A stretch of 64,000 nucleotides of DNA from Artemisia argyi. Its lineage: Eukaryota > Streptophyta > Magnoliopsida > Asterales > Asteraceae. A program made the position numbers and the translations under genes. The stretch spans positions 96,934,871 through 96,998,870 of the forward strand of contig CM060695.1 of assembly GCA_030686995.1 (NCBI GenBank), written 5' to 3'. Position 1 is the first letter of the stretch, and each line of letters starts with the position of its first letter. A model generated the notes under the pieces. It searched no databases and was not told where the DNA came from. It saw nothing but the letters and a program-made list of their open reading frames with translations. Of this stretch, positions 54,262 through 63,861 are shown piece by piece.

Positions 54262-55339
54262 TAGTTGTTAGAAAACATAGGCATCACATATATAATCAAT
54301 TAAGCAAGTTTCATGCACACTGTGACCAAATTTTTCCAGAAAAGCAGCGGTTTTAGGAATAAAACCGGCGATTACGTGACAAAATTTTCCAAATTATGAA
54401 AATGTTCGGTGGTTTTTATAAAAGTCCCGCGGTCTTGGCCCTCAAGACCGGCAGTTTTTATGTTCTGCACACAAGTGCTCTATTTCATAGTCAAGAACCA
54501 TTTTCATCTTATCTAGGCATCAAAATTCTATCCTTAACAGCAATTTATAGCACTTAAGCATCATACACTTAAAAATTTATGCATTCAAAGTCAAAATTCT
54601 TCCAAATATATTTCTAGTAACTCTTTAAATATGTTTTATCCCTTCTTAACTCATAGGCAAACGTTTAGTCAATGACATTATTCTACTAGCATAGGCAATT
54701 ATTCATTTTAGGGCAAAGAAAAATCCTAAATATTAAGTAATCATAATTCTATAACTAATCAAGGGGCAAACTCTAAAATCATGTAAAGCAACATAGATTT
54801 AAGCATAAAACATCCAAAATTCAGAATATCACAGCAAACCCTAAGTTTTCCGATCATTAAAACCCTAAGAAAATTTTTGAAAGATTAATACAAGTGTAAA
54901 CTTACCCTCATTGTTTTGAAATTATGGTTCTGATCCTCAAAAATGTCTTGAAATTATTTTTAGATTGTTGGAAAAATTGTCGGTTTTGTTGTGTGTGTTT
55001 TTCCCTTTTTAGTGTGTAAGGTCAAAAATGCTAAGTATTTGAGTTATAAAAGCTTCCTTCGTTAAAAGCTCGACGATCTTAATGAAAAGGTCGGCGATTA
55101 TTTCTGCAATTTTCCTCACAGTATGCCATGATCTTCTAGAAATTAGTGAATAACAAACTATCAATTATAGCAATCATATAAATATTCACAAAGGTTATTC
55201 ATTCATCTCTTATCAGAGGCATAATCATCAAGCATAAGCATTGAGATACAATTTATTCAAAATACTGCAAAATAACATAGAAATAAAAAAATAAGAAAGG
55301 AGCATTGTTTCAACTCCACTTTTGGTGTTACTTTGGTGT
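54262..55339 (-). other. Element C non-coding spacer with CGGCG words
   Basis: There is no gene. Words AGCAGCGG and AAAACCGGCGATTACGTGAC (54345-54380), CGGTGG and CCCGCGGTC...GACCGGCAG (54410-54457), and CGACGATC/GGTCGGCGATT (55070-55099) stand out as GC islands in AT-rich sequence. Confidence 0.55.
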
Positions 55340-55680
55340 TTAGGCAGTGAAATGTTCTAGTGACATGATGTCACTCAGCTTGTAGGAACCAGATGGCTTC
55401 ATCTTGGTGTCCTTAGTCTCAAAACCTTTTTCATACCCATTGCCATATGGATCAACAATCTTAATATTAACATGCCATTTCCTATCTCCTCCCCCCTTTG
55501 TGATTCCTCCAGAATAGTTTGGTGTCCAATCAGTATGTTTGATGTATAATGGTAGTGATCCAAGTAAAGCACTTACTTTTTCCCAAACACAAACATTCCT
55601 AAATGGGTTGAGGTATTCATGTTCAGCTAAAACTCTCTCCATTGGGTCCTCATAATCATAGGACTTGGAACGTGTAGGTA
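55340..55680 (-). CDS. C-terminal domain shared with element A gag-protease
   Basis: The frame opens after two stops downstream of the protease and includes RDENGKPIYVPTRS, then 100 codons from ATG 55642. LNPFRNVCVWEKVSALLGSL, GGGDRKWHVNIKIVDPYGNG, GFETKDTKMKP and YKLSDIMS line up with the end of the A protein (DPFEDPLVFRKMIEFLSVM, GDGSWHMRMTLYDPDGEKF, HTKETDRKLKP). About 95 residues, Trp- and Gly-containing, with no match in families I know. Probably part of one polyprotein with the protease at 55727-56191. Confidence 0.7.
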
Positions 55681-55726
55681 CATAAATTGGCTTACCATTT
55701 TCATCTCTTTTTGGTGAGAATTACTC

Positions 55727-56191
55727 CTAATCCTCACTAGCACTTTCATCATCCTTGTTCCTTCTTACTTTTGCAGTTTCAAAATGGTGGTGAACCACCC
55801 CATCAAAAGTTGTCAACCTTTTCTTCCTTGTGTCAAGAACTGATCCTAAGGTATGAATAAAACTTCTTCCAACTACCAATGGTACATCTTTGTCAATAGG
55901 AACATCAAGTAGCAAGAAATTTGCCAAAATAGTATGGGTGCTCACTTGACATAGAACATCTAGCAATCTTCCCATGGTCTCAGCTTGTGACATGTCAAGC
56001 ATTCTAACCTTATCAATCTTAGGTTTAACTTTTCCTCTTTCAAGCAACTCATAAATTATGTAAGGCATCATATTGATATTGGAACCTGTATCAGCTAAAG
56101 CATGGTAGGTTAGGTTCCCTTCCAAACGAATTGGAAGAACAAAACATCCAGGATCCTCAAGTTCTCTAAGTACTTTATACCCTTTTACCAC
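55727..56191 (-). CDS. Retroviral-type aspartic protease with intact DTG (element C)
   Basis: This is a 154-residue frame: DPGCFVLPIRLEG, the active site LADTGSNINMMPYIIYELL, then a flap region and VPLVVGRSFIHTLGSVLDTR, the normal order of retropepsin-like domains in Gypsy elements. The frame is open upstream to a stop near 56207. The catalytic D-T-G is intact, unlike in element A (D-L-G). Confidence 0.8.
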   Translation of the reverse strand: MVKGYKVLRELEDPGCFVLPIRLEGNLTYHALADTGSNINMMPYIIYELLERGKVKPKIDKVRMLDMSQAETMGRLLDVLCQVSTHTILANFLLLDVPIDKDVPLVVGRSFIHTLGSVLDTRKKRLTTFDGVVHHHFETAKVRRNKDDESASED

Positions 56192-57034
56192 TTGTGCAGC
56201 ATCCTCTTATTCATCCTCATCTTCTACTTCCCCATCTATCTTAAGTCTATCCATGAGAATTCCATCTAAAATATTTTTATGCTTGTCTGCATTCTTTAAA
56301 GTTTCAATAATGGGCCTCTTCTCATACAATAACATGATCCTAGAATACACATCAGCTTCCAATTCTTCCCTAGTAAGCTCATCTCTAGTTGTTGGACGGT
56401 TTATGGTTAATGAAGGTCATTCATCTCCATACTTCATTTTGTAAATTGGTTGTGGTTTGCTTTTTAGTCTCTTACTTTTTCCCATCTTGCATACAAACTC
56501 AGGTGCTTCCAATAAAAGTTCATTAGGAAGTGGTGGCAAATCATCTTCGCTAATCTCAGCAAGCAATGCATCAAGGTTCTGCAAATCTTCATCTATCATT
56601 GTTGCATCAGGCCAAATGGTAAGCAAACCATTGGCAAAGTCCACAATACTTCTAGCCAATTTCAAGAAGGGTATCCCAAGGATTACATTAGGTTCCCATT
56701 CATTTTCATTAGGATTGACATAGATTTCAACTAAAAACAACTCTCCTTACAAACTTACTAAAAGTTTCTTAGTCACAATCACACTGCCATCTTCTGTTTT
56801 TTCACATTCAACACCTAGTCTTTTGAAGAATTCTTTATGTAGCAAGTTTTTACTATAGTCCAAGTCTGCAACAGCATCACAGGCATATAATTCTTCCACA
56901 AAACATGGTGTGAGAAATTTCAAATAGCAATCTGAGTTATCCATTTTACTAAAGGTATGAACCCTTTGATCATTCTTCAAACAACTTTCAACTGTGTCTG
57001 AATCAGAGAAATTGTTCTCTCCAATACTCCACAA
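56192..57034 (-). pseudogene. Degenerate second protease-like domain (element C)
   Basis: From 57034 the frame reads YLKFLTPCFVEELYACDAVA, DLDYSKNLLHKEFFKRLG, and after a stop at about 56745 VNPNENEWEPNVILGIPFLK and LARSIVDFANGLLTIWPDAT. The spacing from the DLDYS segment to LGIPFL...IVDF mirrors ADTGS...VGRSFI...VLDT in the true protease downstream, so this looks like a second retropepsin-like fold without a catalytic D-T-G. A linker (DDLPPLPNELLLEAPEFVCK, RPIIETLKNADKHKNILDGI) joins the two with stops at 56415 and 56207. Confidence 0.6.
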
Positions 57035-57801
57035 CTATTCTCTAATTCCAACTTCTTTCCTAGCCTATTGTTTTGACTCATGGCTAAAATATCTAAAATG
57101 TGTAAAAACATCAAATGAAACATTAATAGGTTAGTCAAATAAGTTATAAGCACATATTCATACTCCAATAGTCTCATATAACTTATGTATGTCAAGATAT
57201 GCGTCTGTTTTATCATCGTAGAAGAGAAACAAGTCTTCTATAAAGATTTTTGTAGAAAAATTCGGCGTACTTTAAGAAAAGTGTGGCAGTTACGTGACTT
57301 TCAAGCCAATTTATTTGAATTTTCCCAGAAACACGACGGTCTTAGGAATAAAACCGGCGTGTTTATGGGTTTTATCAGTTCATCACAAGAGATATAATCA
57401 TTCATAAACTCAAATAATAGTTGAAAACATATTGCAATTATCATCTCATTCATAAGAGCAATCCAGTATAACATTCTCAAGCAAACAATTAAAAAGCAAA
57501 AGTAAAATATTTTTGTATTTTTTATTTTAATGTGCAATTTATACTTATGCAGTAATTCAGATAGTAAAAACAAAAGAAACATGAATCTCATGTTCTCAAA
57601 ATCTGTAAAAAGCATTTTAAAAGTTTGTTTTTGGGGTTTTTGAAATTAAATCCAACTGTTTCTTCAACTGTACTAAAAATTCGGCGGTTTTTGTCTGAAA
57701 AACCGGCGTACTTTGTTTCTCAGAATCCAAATTCTTTAAAATTTGTGCAATAAAACTTTGTATTAAGCAAATAAAAACTAACATATAGATCAAATTAACC
57801 T
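57035..57801 (-). other. Element C leader between PBS and first ORF
   Basis: No gag-like frame is present where gag would be expected. CGGCG words recur: TTCGGCGTAC (57261), CACGACGGTC and AAAACCGGCGTG (57333-57357), TTCGGCGG and AACCGGCGTAC (57679-57712). Confidence 0.55.
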
Positions 57802-57817
57802 CCCCGGCAGCGGCGCA
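57802..57817 (-). promoter_or_regulatory. Primer binding site for tRNA-Asp (element C)
   Basis: The plus strand reads CCCCGGCAGCGGCGCA, against CCCCGGCAACGGCGCCA for the tRNA-Asp 3' end from memory; 8 bases separate it from the 5' LTR. Confidence 0.7.
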
Positions 57818-57825
57818 AAAAACAT

Positions 57826-59265
57826 TGATGTGTTTCAAAAGCTTTAAATTTATAATAACAAGTTCTACCAATTCCTTAATACAAAAAACACATGGGTAAA
57901 AGTATAACCCCCGTTTGTAGTAAAGGTTTAGGTAAGACCAGGTCGTCCCAAGAGAGGTAATGATTCCTTATGCTAGCTATGATTAACAAAATTAAATTCT
58001 AATGATTGTCACTTATCACTAAAACTGTGTTTGTTGGATTTAAGATTTTTGTATTGTTTTTCCCAATTGATTCAAAAGTATGTTTATTCAAGGCTGAGCT
58101 CATGAGAATCATAAGAAGTAATATCACAGAAGTTACATGGACAAAGCATAGAAGTAAAGCATGATGGTTAACCATGTAAACTAGTATATCTATCCTATGT
58201 AAAAGAATCTCCTTTTGGCTTTTAATTCTATATACACAAAATGCATAAAGTGTGGTCCAAGTATGAAGTATCAAATATGCATTTCTTCTAGTCAAGCCGT
58301 TAGACATGAGACTAGCCCTTAAACGTGTCATAGTCAAGGTCATCATTTATTTTACTAAGCAATTCTCACAAGCATAACAATGATTTGTTATAGACAGACA
58401 ATTCATAATATAATCAATATGATTGAATCTTTCGACCTTTAAGCAATCACAATGATCAATCAAGACAAATGATAAGAGACTAAACAATGACATATCAAAT
58501 GCATACATCATATATTCAATATTCATAATGCAATTCTTATAATAATCATGGCAGAAGTGCCTCAAATAAACATAAAGTTACTACTCCATACTTATAGTAA
58601 AGTGAAACATGTAAACAAGTAATTTCAGCACAACAACGAGTTTATACCAAAAGTTCTCGTGCTCCAAGGTGTTTCTCCAAGTGCAGTACTGACTCCAACT
58701 CCTTAGCTAGTGGTTTTGGTGCAAACCACTACTAAACTGTTTCTAAAAGGTCAAGATATGTTTCTTTGTTGTGGTGTATCTAAACCTCCGATTTGCACTC
58801 CTATTTATAGTGTAAAATGTTGCCCTAGCCTGTCCCTAGTGAGTTATGATAGGCAAGTGATCGGCCTCATCATTTAAGTAGCTCATTAATGTAGAAAACA
58901 TAACTGCCATGTGAAGTACGCCGCACATCCGGTATAAAACCGGTGAGCTTCTTTTCACGTAACCGGCGCTTATGTAATATATAACCAGCGTACTTCATGT
59001 TTGACTTGTAGTTACATAGTTGACCAAAGATACCCGTAAGTGGTGCTCTTTTTACTTATGACGGGCGTGCTTTAGTCCAAACTATATATTTTCCTTATAT
59101 GTTCACAAATTTATCCTTTTCTTGTGCTTCTTGCGTCATTTCACCAATCTTCAATCCTACACATTCATTCATATATTAAGTATCAAAAGTCCTAATAATG
59201 AGGTTATTTACCATATAATTCATATAATATCGGGGGTATAAATATGTATAATACGAGACTCATCA
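57826..59265 (-). repeat. Element C 5' LTR
   Basis: 1440 bp. TATA box CTATTTATAG at 58801-58810, CGGCG words at 58915-59075. U5 holds a tRNA-Asp-like stretch at 57912-57939. Confidence 0.95.
57912..57939 (+). other. tRNA-Asp 5'-half-like sequence in U5 (C, right LTR)
   Basis: CGTTTGTAGTAAAGG then TTTAGGTAAGACC: CGTT-GTAGTA-AG and GGTAAG of tRNA-Asp are kept with small insertions, at the same distance (86 bases) from the LTR end as in element A. The left LTR has a more mutated version at 38293-38320. Confidence 0.4.
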
Positions 59266-59270
59266 ACCGC

Positions 59271-59950
59271 CAAGGAGATTTGACATATACTCATCATTAC
59301 CCATTAAGGGAACTCACAAGTCAAAGATTGCAAGATCGACTTACTCATTCAACAATATGAGAAGTTCTCGATCTCGGATGAAGAAACCATTGATAATGGT
59401 TTCACACGGATCAATGCTATCATCACAAGCTTAACGGCTTTAGATCCTAGCTTTAGCAACAAGAACCATGTTAGAAAGTTTCTTCGAGCTCTTCCGATAA
59501 AGTGGCGGCCAAAGGTGACGGCTATTGAAGAAGCCAAGAATTTGGTGGAACTTCCTCTTGATGAACTAATCGGAAACCTCAAGGTGTATGAAATGATTCT
59601 TGAAAATGACAAGGTTGTCTCCAAATACAAGAAGGAGAAGGTGAAGTCTTTGGCCCTTAATGCTAAAGTCACTAAGAACCAAGCTAGTGATGATATAGAA
59701 AGTCAAGAAGGAAGCGAAGACAAAAGTGATGAAGATGATGAAGAATTCAATTTTATGGCTAAGGAGTTTTGAAAGTTCTTTTGAAGAGGTGGTAACTTTA
59801 GGCGTGGAAATCGGTTTGGCAACCGAGGAAGTGATGGAAGCAACAAGTTTGGAAGAGGTCGAGGTTTCATCAACAAGGTGTGCGAAAGCTCTAGGCGTGA
59901 TCGTGGGTGCTATAATTATGGTGAAAAGGGTCACTTCATAAGTGATTGTC
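59271..59950 (+). pseudogene. Sirevirus gag, central part and zinc knuckle (element F)
   Basis: It resumes gag after element C: LLTHSTI-shifted text corresponds to KDCKIDLL, then YEKFSISDEETIDNGF, LTALDPSFSNKNHVRKFLRA and LPIKWRPKVTAIEEAKNLVE (UBN2-type capsid end). Stops near 59292 and 59770 and a frameshift near 59870 break it. The zinc knuckle CYNYGEKGHFISDC (59908-59949) has Tyr for the second Cys. Confidence 0.85.
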
Positions 59951-60600
59951 TGAAGCCCAAAGAAAACAAAGCATTCGTAGGAGGAGCTTGGAGTGATAGT
60001 GAAGATGAAGATGAACCAAACAAGGATGCTACTTGTCTCATGGCCTTAGAAAAACTGAAGGTACCTCAAAACCCTTCTACTTCAAATAATGATAATAAAT
60101 TGCAAAAGAAAAATGAGGAACTAGTTAAAATTAATGAGGATTTGAGGAAAACCTATGAAAATATTGTTAAGGAAAAACATTTTCTTGAACAAGAGTGTGT
60201 TAAAATCAATAAAAAGGTTTATGAACTCGAAAGGGAAGTAAAGATACTAAATCATCATAAAGAGGTGGTTGAACCATGTAAAGGATGTGAGGCACTCACA
60301 CTTGAGGTTAAATCTTTGAATGATAAAGTATCTAAACTTCAAAAAGAGTCTATAAGTTTTTCAAAATATAAAAAGAGTAGTAACGATTTGGATGATATGT
60401 TAAGTCTTCAAATAGTGTCCCAAGATAAGGAAAGTCATGGATTTTCAAAACATGGAAAAATCACTTCCGAAAGTCTAACCAGACCAATAGTGTTTGTTAA
60501 AGAAAGCAAAAATGAAACTCCAAAAATCTCTGAGCCTGACGCGCCAGCAGCGCACCAGGTCTTTGAGGTAAAATGGAGTTTCGTCAAATACTTTTGTTAA
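59878..60600 (+). CDS. Sirevirus gag C-terminal region with coiled coil (element F)
   Basis: This is a 240-codon frame. After the altered zinc knuckle and an acidic stretch (WSDSEDEDEPNKD) it has a long charged heptad-like region (about residues 65-165: KKNEELVKINEDLRKTYENI, EQECVKINKKVYELEREVKI, LTLEVKSLNDKVSKLQKESI), the coiled coil typical of Sirevirus gag. The frame then runs through the GC-rich word at 60538-60563 (SEPDAPAAHQVFEV). It is open but belongs to a broken gene. Confidence 0.75.
   Translation: MCESSRRDRGCYNYGEKGHFISDCLKPKENKAFVGGAWSDSEDEDEPNKDATCLMALEKLKVPQNPSTSNNDNKLQKKNEELVKINEDLRKTYENIVKEKHFLEQECVKINKKVYELEREVKILNHHKEVVEPCKGCEALTLEVKSLNDKVSKLQKESISFSKYKKSSNDLDDMLSLQIVSQDKESHGFSKHGKITSESLTRPIVFVKESKNETPKISEPDAPAAHQVFEVKWSFVKYFC
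60538..60563 (+). repeat. LTR-type GC-rich word inside gag coding sequence (element F)
   Basis: CTGACGCGCCAGCAGCGCAC resembles CTAACACGCTAGCAGCGCAT in the U3 of the same element (36940-36959), same strand, 16 of 20 bases. It translates as DAPAAH within an otherwise different protein region. Confidence 0.6.
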
Positions 60601-61160
60601 ACCAATGATTCCTCAAATTCCTTTTGCAAATACTCTAGGTAATCAAGCACCAATTACAAGAAGAGAACACCCAAAATAATTTTATAACTCGGATTCTCGT
60701 AATGGCCTTGGTTACACACAACCTCGAGTCAATCATAGACCACTCTTACCTACACCCGATGTGAGATATTCTTTAACATACAACCAAAGATCTTCTTTCC
60801 AATATAATCAGTCATTTCCAAGAAGAAATTTTTATAACAATAATCAAAGGTCTACACATCACCCTCATAACTCTTACCAAAGGAGAGACAACTCTTACAC
60901 AAACCAAAGATTTTTTAGACCTCAAACTCATCAAAGCTATAGACCAAGCTATCAAAACCAAAATGATTTTCAAAACAACCCTTGGTCTACTTTCTCTAGA
61001 TTTGGTATTAAGAAATTATGTGTCTTACTTCAAGACCCAAGAATGTTTAACTAGGGCACTTTAAATGCTAACCAAAATGGACCCAAGAAGCAATGGGTAC
61101 CAAAAACTTGAATTGCATCTTTGGTTGTAGGTTTGCCTCAACTGTGATCTATAACCGGAT
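60601..61160 (+). pseudogene. Sirevirus gag-protease spacer, Asn/Gln/Arg-rich (element F)
   Basis: The frame at 60761-61054 (NQRSSFQYNQSFPRRNFYNN and similar) is rich in Asn, Gln, Tyr and Arg and lies between gag and protease, as in related elements. It is interrupted by stops. Confidence 0.6.
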
Positions 61161-61500
61161 GAGTGGATAGTGGATAGCGGTTGCACTAAACACATGACTA
61201 GGAATTGAAGATTGTTCACATCATACAAGGTGTATGACGACAATCAAGTCATATTTGGAATCAAACTTAGTGGAAAATCATCGGTAAAGGTAATGTTCTT
61301 CATGACTCCATAGAAATTACCAATGATAAGCATGTTAGTGGGTTAAACATTAACTTGATTAGTGTTAGTCAATTAAGTGATGATGATTGTGAGGTTAAGT
61401 TTACTAAAGTAGATTGTACTATTTGTAAAAATGGCGTAGTATTAGATAGAGGTCATAGCAGAAATAATTTGTCTACATGCAAGTTGGGAGATAACTCCAA
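61161..61500 (+). pseudogene. Copia protease (element F)
   Basis: EWIVDSGCTKHMT (61161-61199) holds the catalytic D-S-G (61173-61181). LISVSQLSDDDCEVKF and VDCTICKNGVVLDRG follow at 61350-61460. Stop codons and frameshifts lie between, for example after HMTRN. Confidence 0.85.
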
Positions 61501-62547
61501 ATGGTGGATAACTCAACGCTTTGGCATAGGAGGTTAGGTCATGCCAATATGAGGTTAGTCCAAAGTCTAGCTTCCAACAAGTTAGTAAGGAATTTACCAA
61601 AGTTGAGTTTTGAAAGACATTATTGTGATACGTGTAGTCTAGGGAGTCAAGGACATGCAAGAAATAGGAATAGGAATGAAGTGTCAACTAATAGGGTTTT
61701 AGAGTTGCTACACTTGGATTTGTATGGTCCATCTCCAATCCAAAGCTATGGAGGAAACTTCTACACTTTGATGATTGTCGATGACTATTCAAATTACACT
61801 TGGGTAATATTTTTAGCATCTAAGGATGGAGTCTTAGAAAATTTTGATATATTACGGAACAAGCTTGAAAACCTACTTGTTTATTCTATTGTTTCAATAA
61901 AAACAAATCATAGTAGTGAATTTGATAAATTACAATTTGGTAGCTTTTGTGAACAACATGGAATATCTTATAACTTACCGGGCTCGTTCACTTCTCAATC
62001 GCTTGAGATTGTTGAAAGAACACACCGTAAGTTACGAAAGATGAGTCGTGCAATGCTTGACGAGCAATCCATTCCACAAAAGTTTTGGTTTCATGCCCTA
62101 GATACCGCGTGCTACATATTTAATAGGGTCTACATTAGAAAGGTCATTAATAAAACACCCTATGAGATACTTAGAAATAGGAAGCCTTCATTAGAATACT
62201 TTAGGGTATTTGGTTGTAAAGTATTTATACGTAACACCAAAGAATATCTCACCAAATTCAACCAAAAGTCATATGAAGGCGTGTTCTTAGGATACTCTCA
62301 AACTAGTAAAGCATACATAATGCTTAATAAGGAAACAATAAGGATTGAGGAATCTCTCAATGTAACCTTTGATGAGAGCATGCACGAGCCTAAATCATCT
62401 CCTTCGGTAGAAGTTGATGGGATCAATGAACACATAGTTCAAGATCAAGAAAGGTCACCGTTATTACAAGTTAATGTTTTGGATGAAGGCAATCGTAAGA
62501 AAGTGAGAGAAGCGAGGGGTCATCCTATAGAAAAAAGTCATTTGTGA
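61501..62547 (+). pseudogene. Copia integrase (element F), second catalytic Asp changed
   Basis: This is a 348-codon open frame. The zinc-binding H-H-C-C part is LWHRRLGHAN...CDTC (residues 7-45). The core has HLDLYGP (first Asp), then KTNHSSEFD where D-H or D-R-G-x-E-F is usual, so the second catalytic Asp is Asn, and EIVERTHRKL with the catalytic Glu. The C-terminal GKPSLEYFRVFGC-type and VFLGYSQTSKAYIMLN motifs are present. The frame ends at 62547 just after GHPIEKSHL, where the linker to RT should follow. It looks intact but catalytically dead. Confidence 0.85.
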
Positions 62548-63805
62548 CTTGAATATAAAAAAACACTTGGGTCACAAACTAAACAATACTAGGTTTTGGC
62601 ATGACATTTAAAAAAAATCCAAATTGTTTTTGGGATAGGCTTATATGTTCATGGTTGACATACATCTTAGGAGAAAAATCTTATAGGATAAGTTGAGATG
62701 TCTAGATACTCATTTGTAAAGTCCTTTAGGTGCTCTTAGAGCTTATGTTCTCATGTGACTAGGATTTATGTGAAGGCATGGAAGGAAATTCAAATAAATG
62801 TTTTCCGAGAGAAAAGATATCTATCAATGCATTATTCAAATGATAATTGATAATATCCTAGATCCTACATGTCTATACTATGTGTGATGAACAAGAAAAA
62901 TTGTCACAAAATATTCTACTACATTTGCTAGAATTGAAAGTCATTTGTGTCAAATTACCAAGACTAGATAAAATTTTTGATCACAACTTACACTTGTGTT
63001 GAAGATTTTATATCTAACTCTACTTGTTCAATTTATGTGAAAATTGCATGATATGCATGTGTTTAGGGTAGAAAAGAAAAGAAAAGACTTTATGCAAACA
63101 TACAAACAACTTGCGTAGTTGAAGAGAATTCTAGTGGTTTGAATTCGGAATGCTATTGCATAACATACTAAAATACCCAATTAATAGACTTGATAAACTA
63201 AGGTTTCATACGAAAACTTAGAAACTCATTTTGTCAATGCAAGTGACAATCTAGGATTATCAATGTCGACACATTACATAACAAACTTTAAACCGGAGAT
63301 ATCTTGCATTGTATATTGACTTTCTATACAATGTGTGATGGTTTATAAGATCTAGTTTGTGTATTCATTAATTTAAAATACACTTGATTTCTACACACAA
63401 CCAACTACATTCTCGAGATAACTTACATGAAATACTTGCACATGGTTTATGTATGATGAGATGTAGGTTCTAAATTGTATTCGATAGAATAATTTAACTC
63501 CAAAATGATGATCTAGGAGCCTTTCTCATCCAACCATAATTGGAAGAATCATGCATGGCTTAACAAATTATGGTGCATGCATGATAAATTATAGGAACTA
63601 GCATGAGAAACTAGATCATCGAATCTTAACCTAATACAAATTAAAACACTCATGCCATCCTTTGAATAAATTGCACCATCACATGTGATATAGTATCTAA
63701 GTACATGATTTAGATGTCTTGACCATTCTTTCAAGCATCTAAACTTGAACTACATCATTAATATGGTGAATATCTCATCTTCATACCTAACCCACTCCTT
63801 CATCC
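62548..63805. other. Unrecognised AT-rich region
   Basis: 1.26 kb without a credible gene. RT of element F would be expected here and is absent, so F either was deleted or is interrupted by a further insertion starting near 62540. I see no LTR terminus. Confidence 0.45.
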
Positions 63806-63817
63806 CTATATATAAAC
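63806..63817 (+). promoter_or_regulatory. TATA box candidate
   Basis: CTATATATAAAC lies 45 bases upstream of an ATG that opens a frame running out of the window. Upstream is AT-rich promoter-like sequence. Confidence 0.4.
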
Positions 63818-63861
63818 CTTTATAATCAAGGCATAATACACATCTAATATTGCTACAAAAA

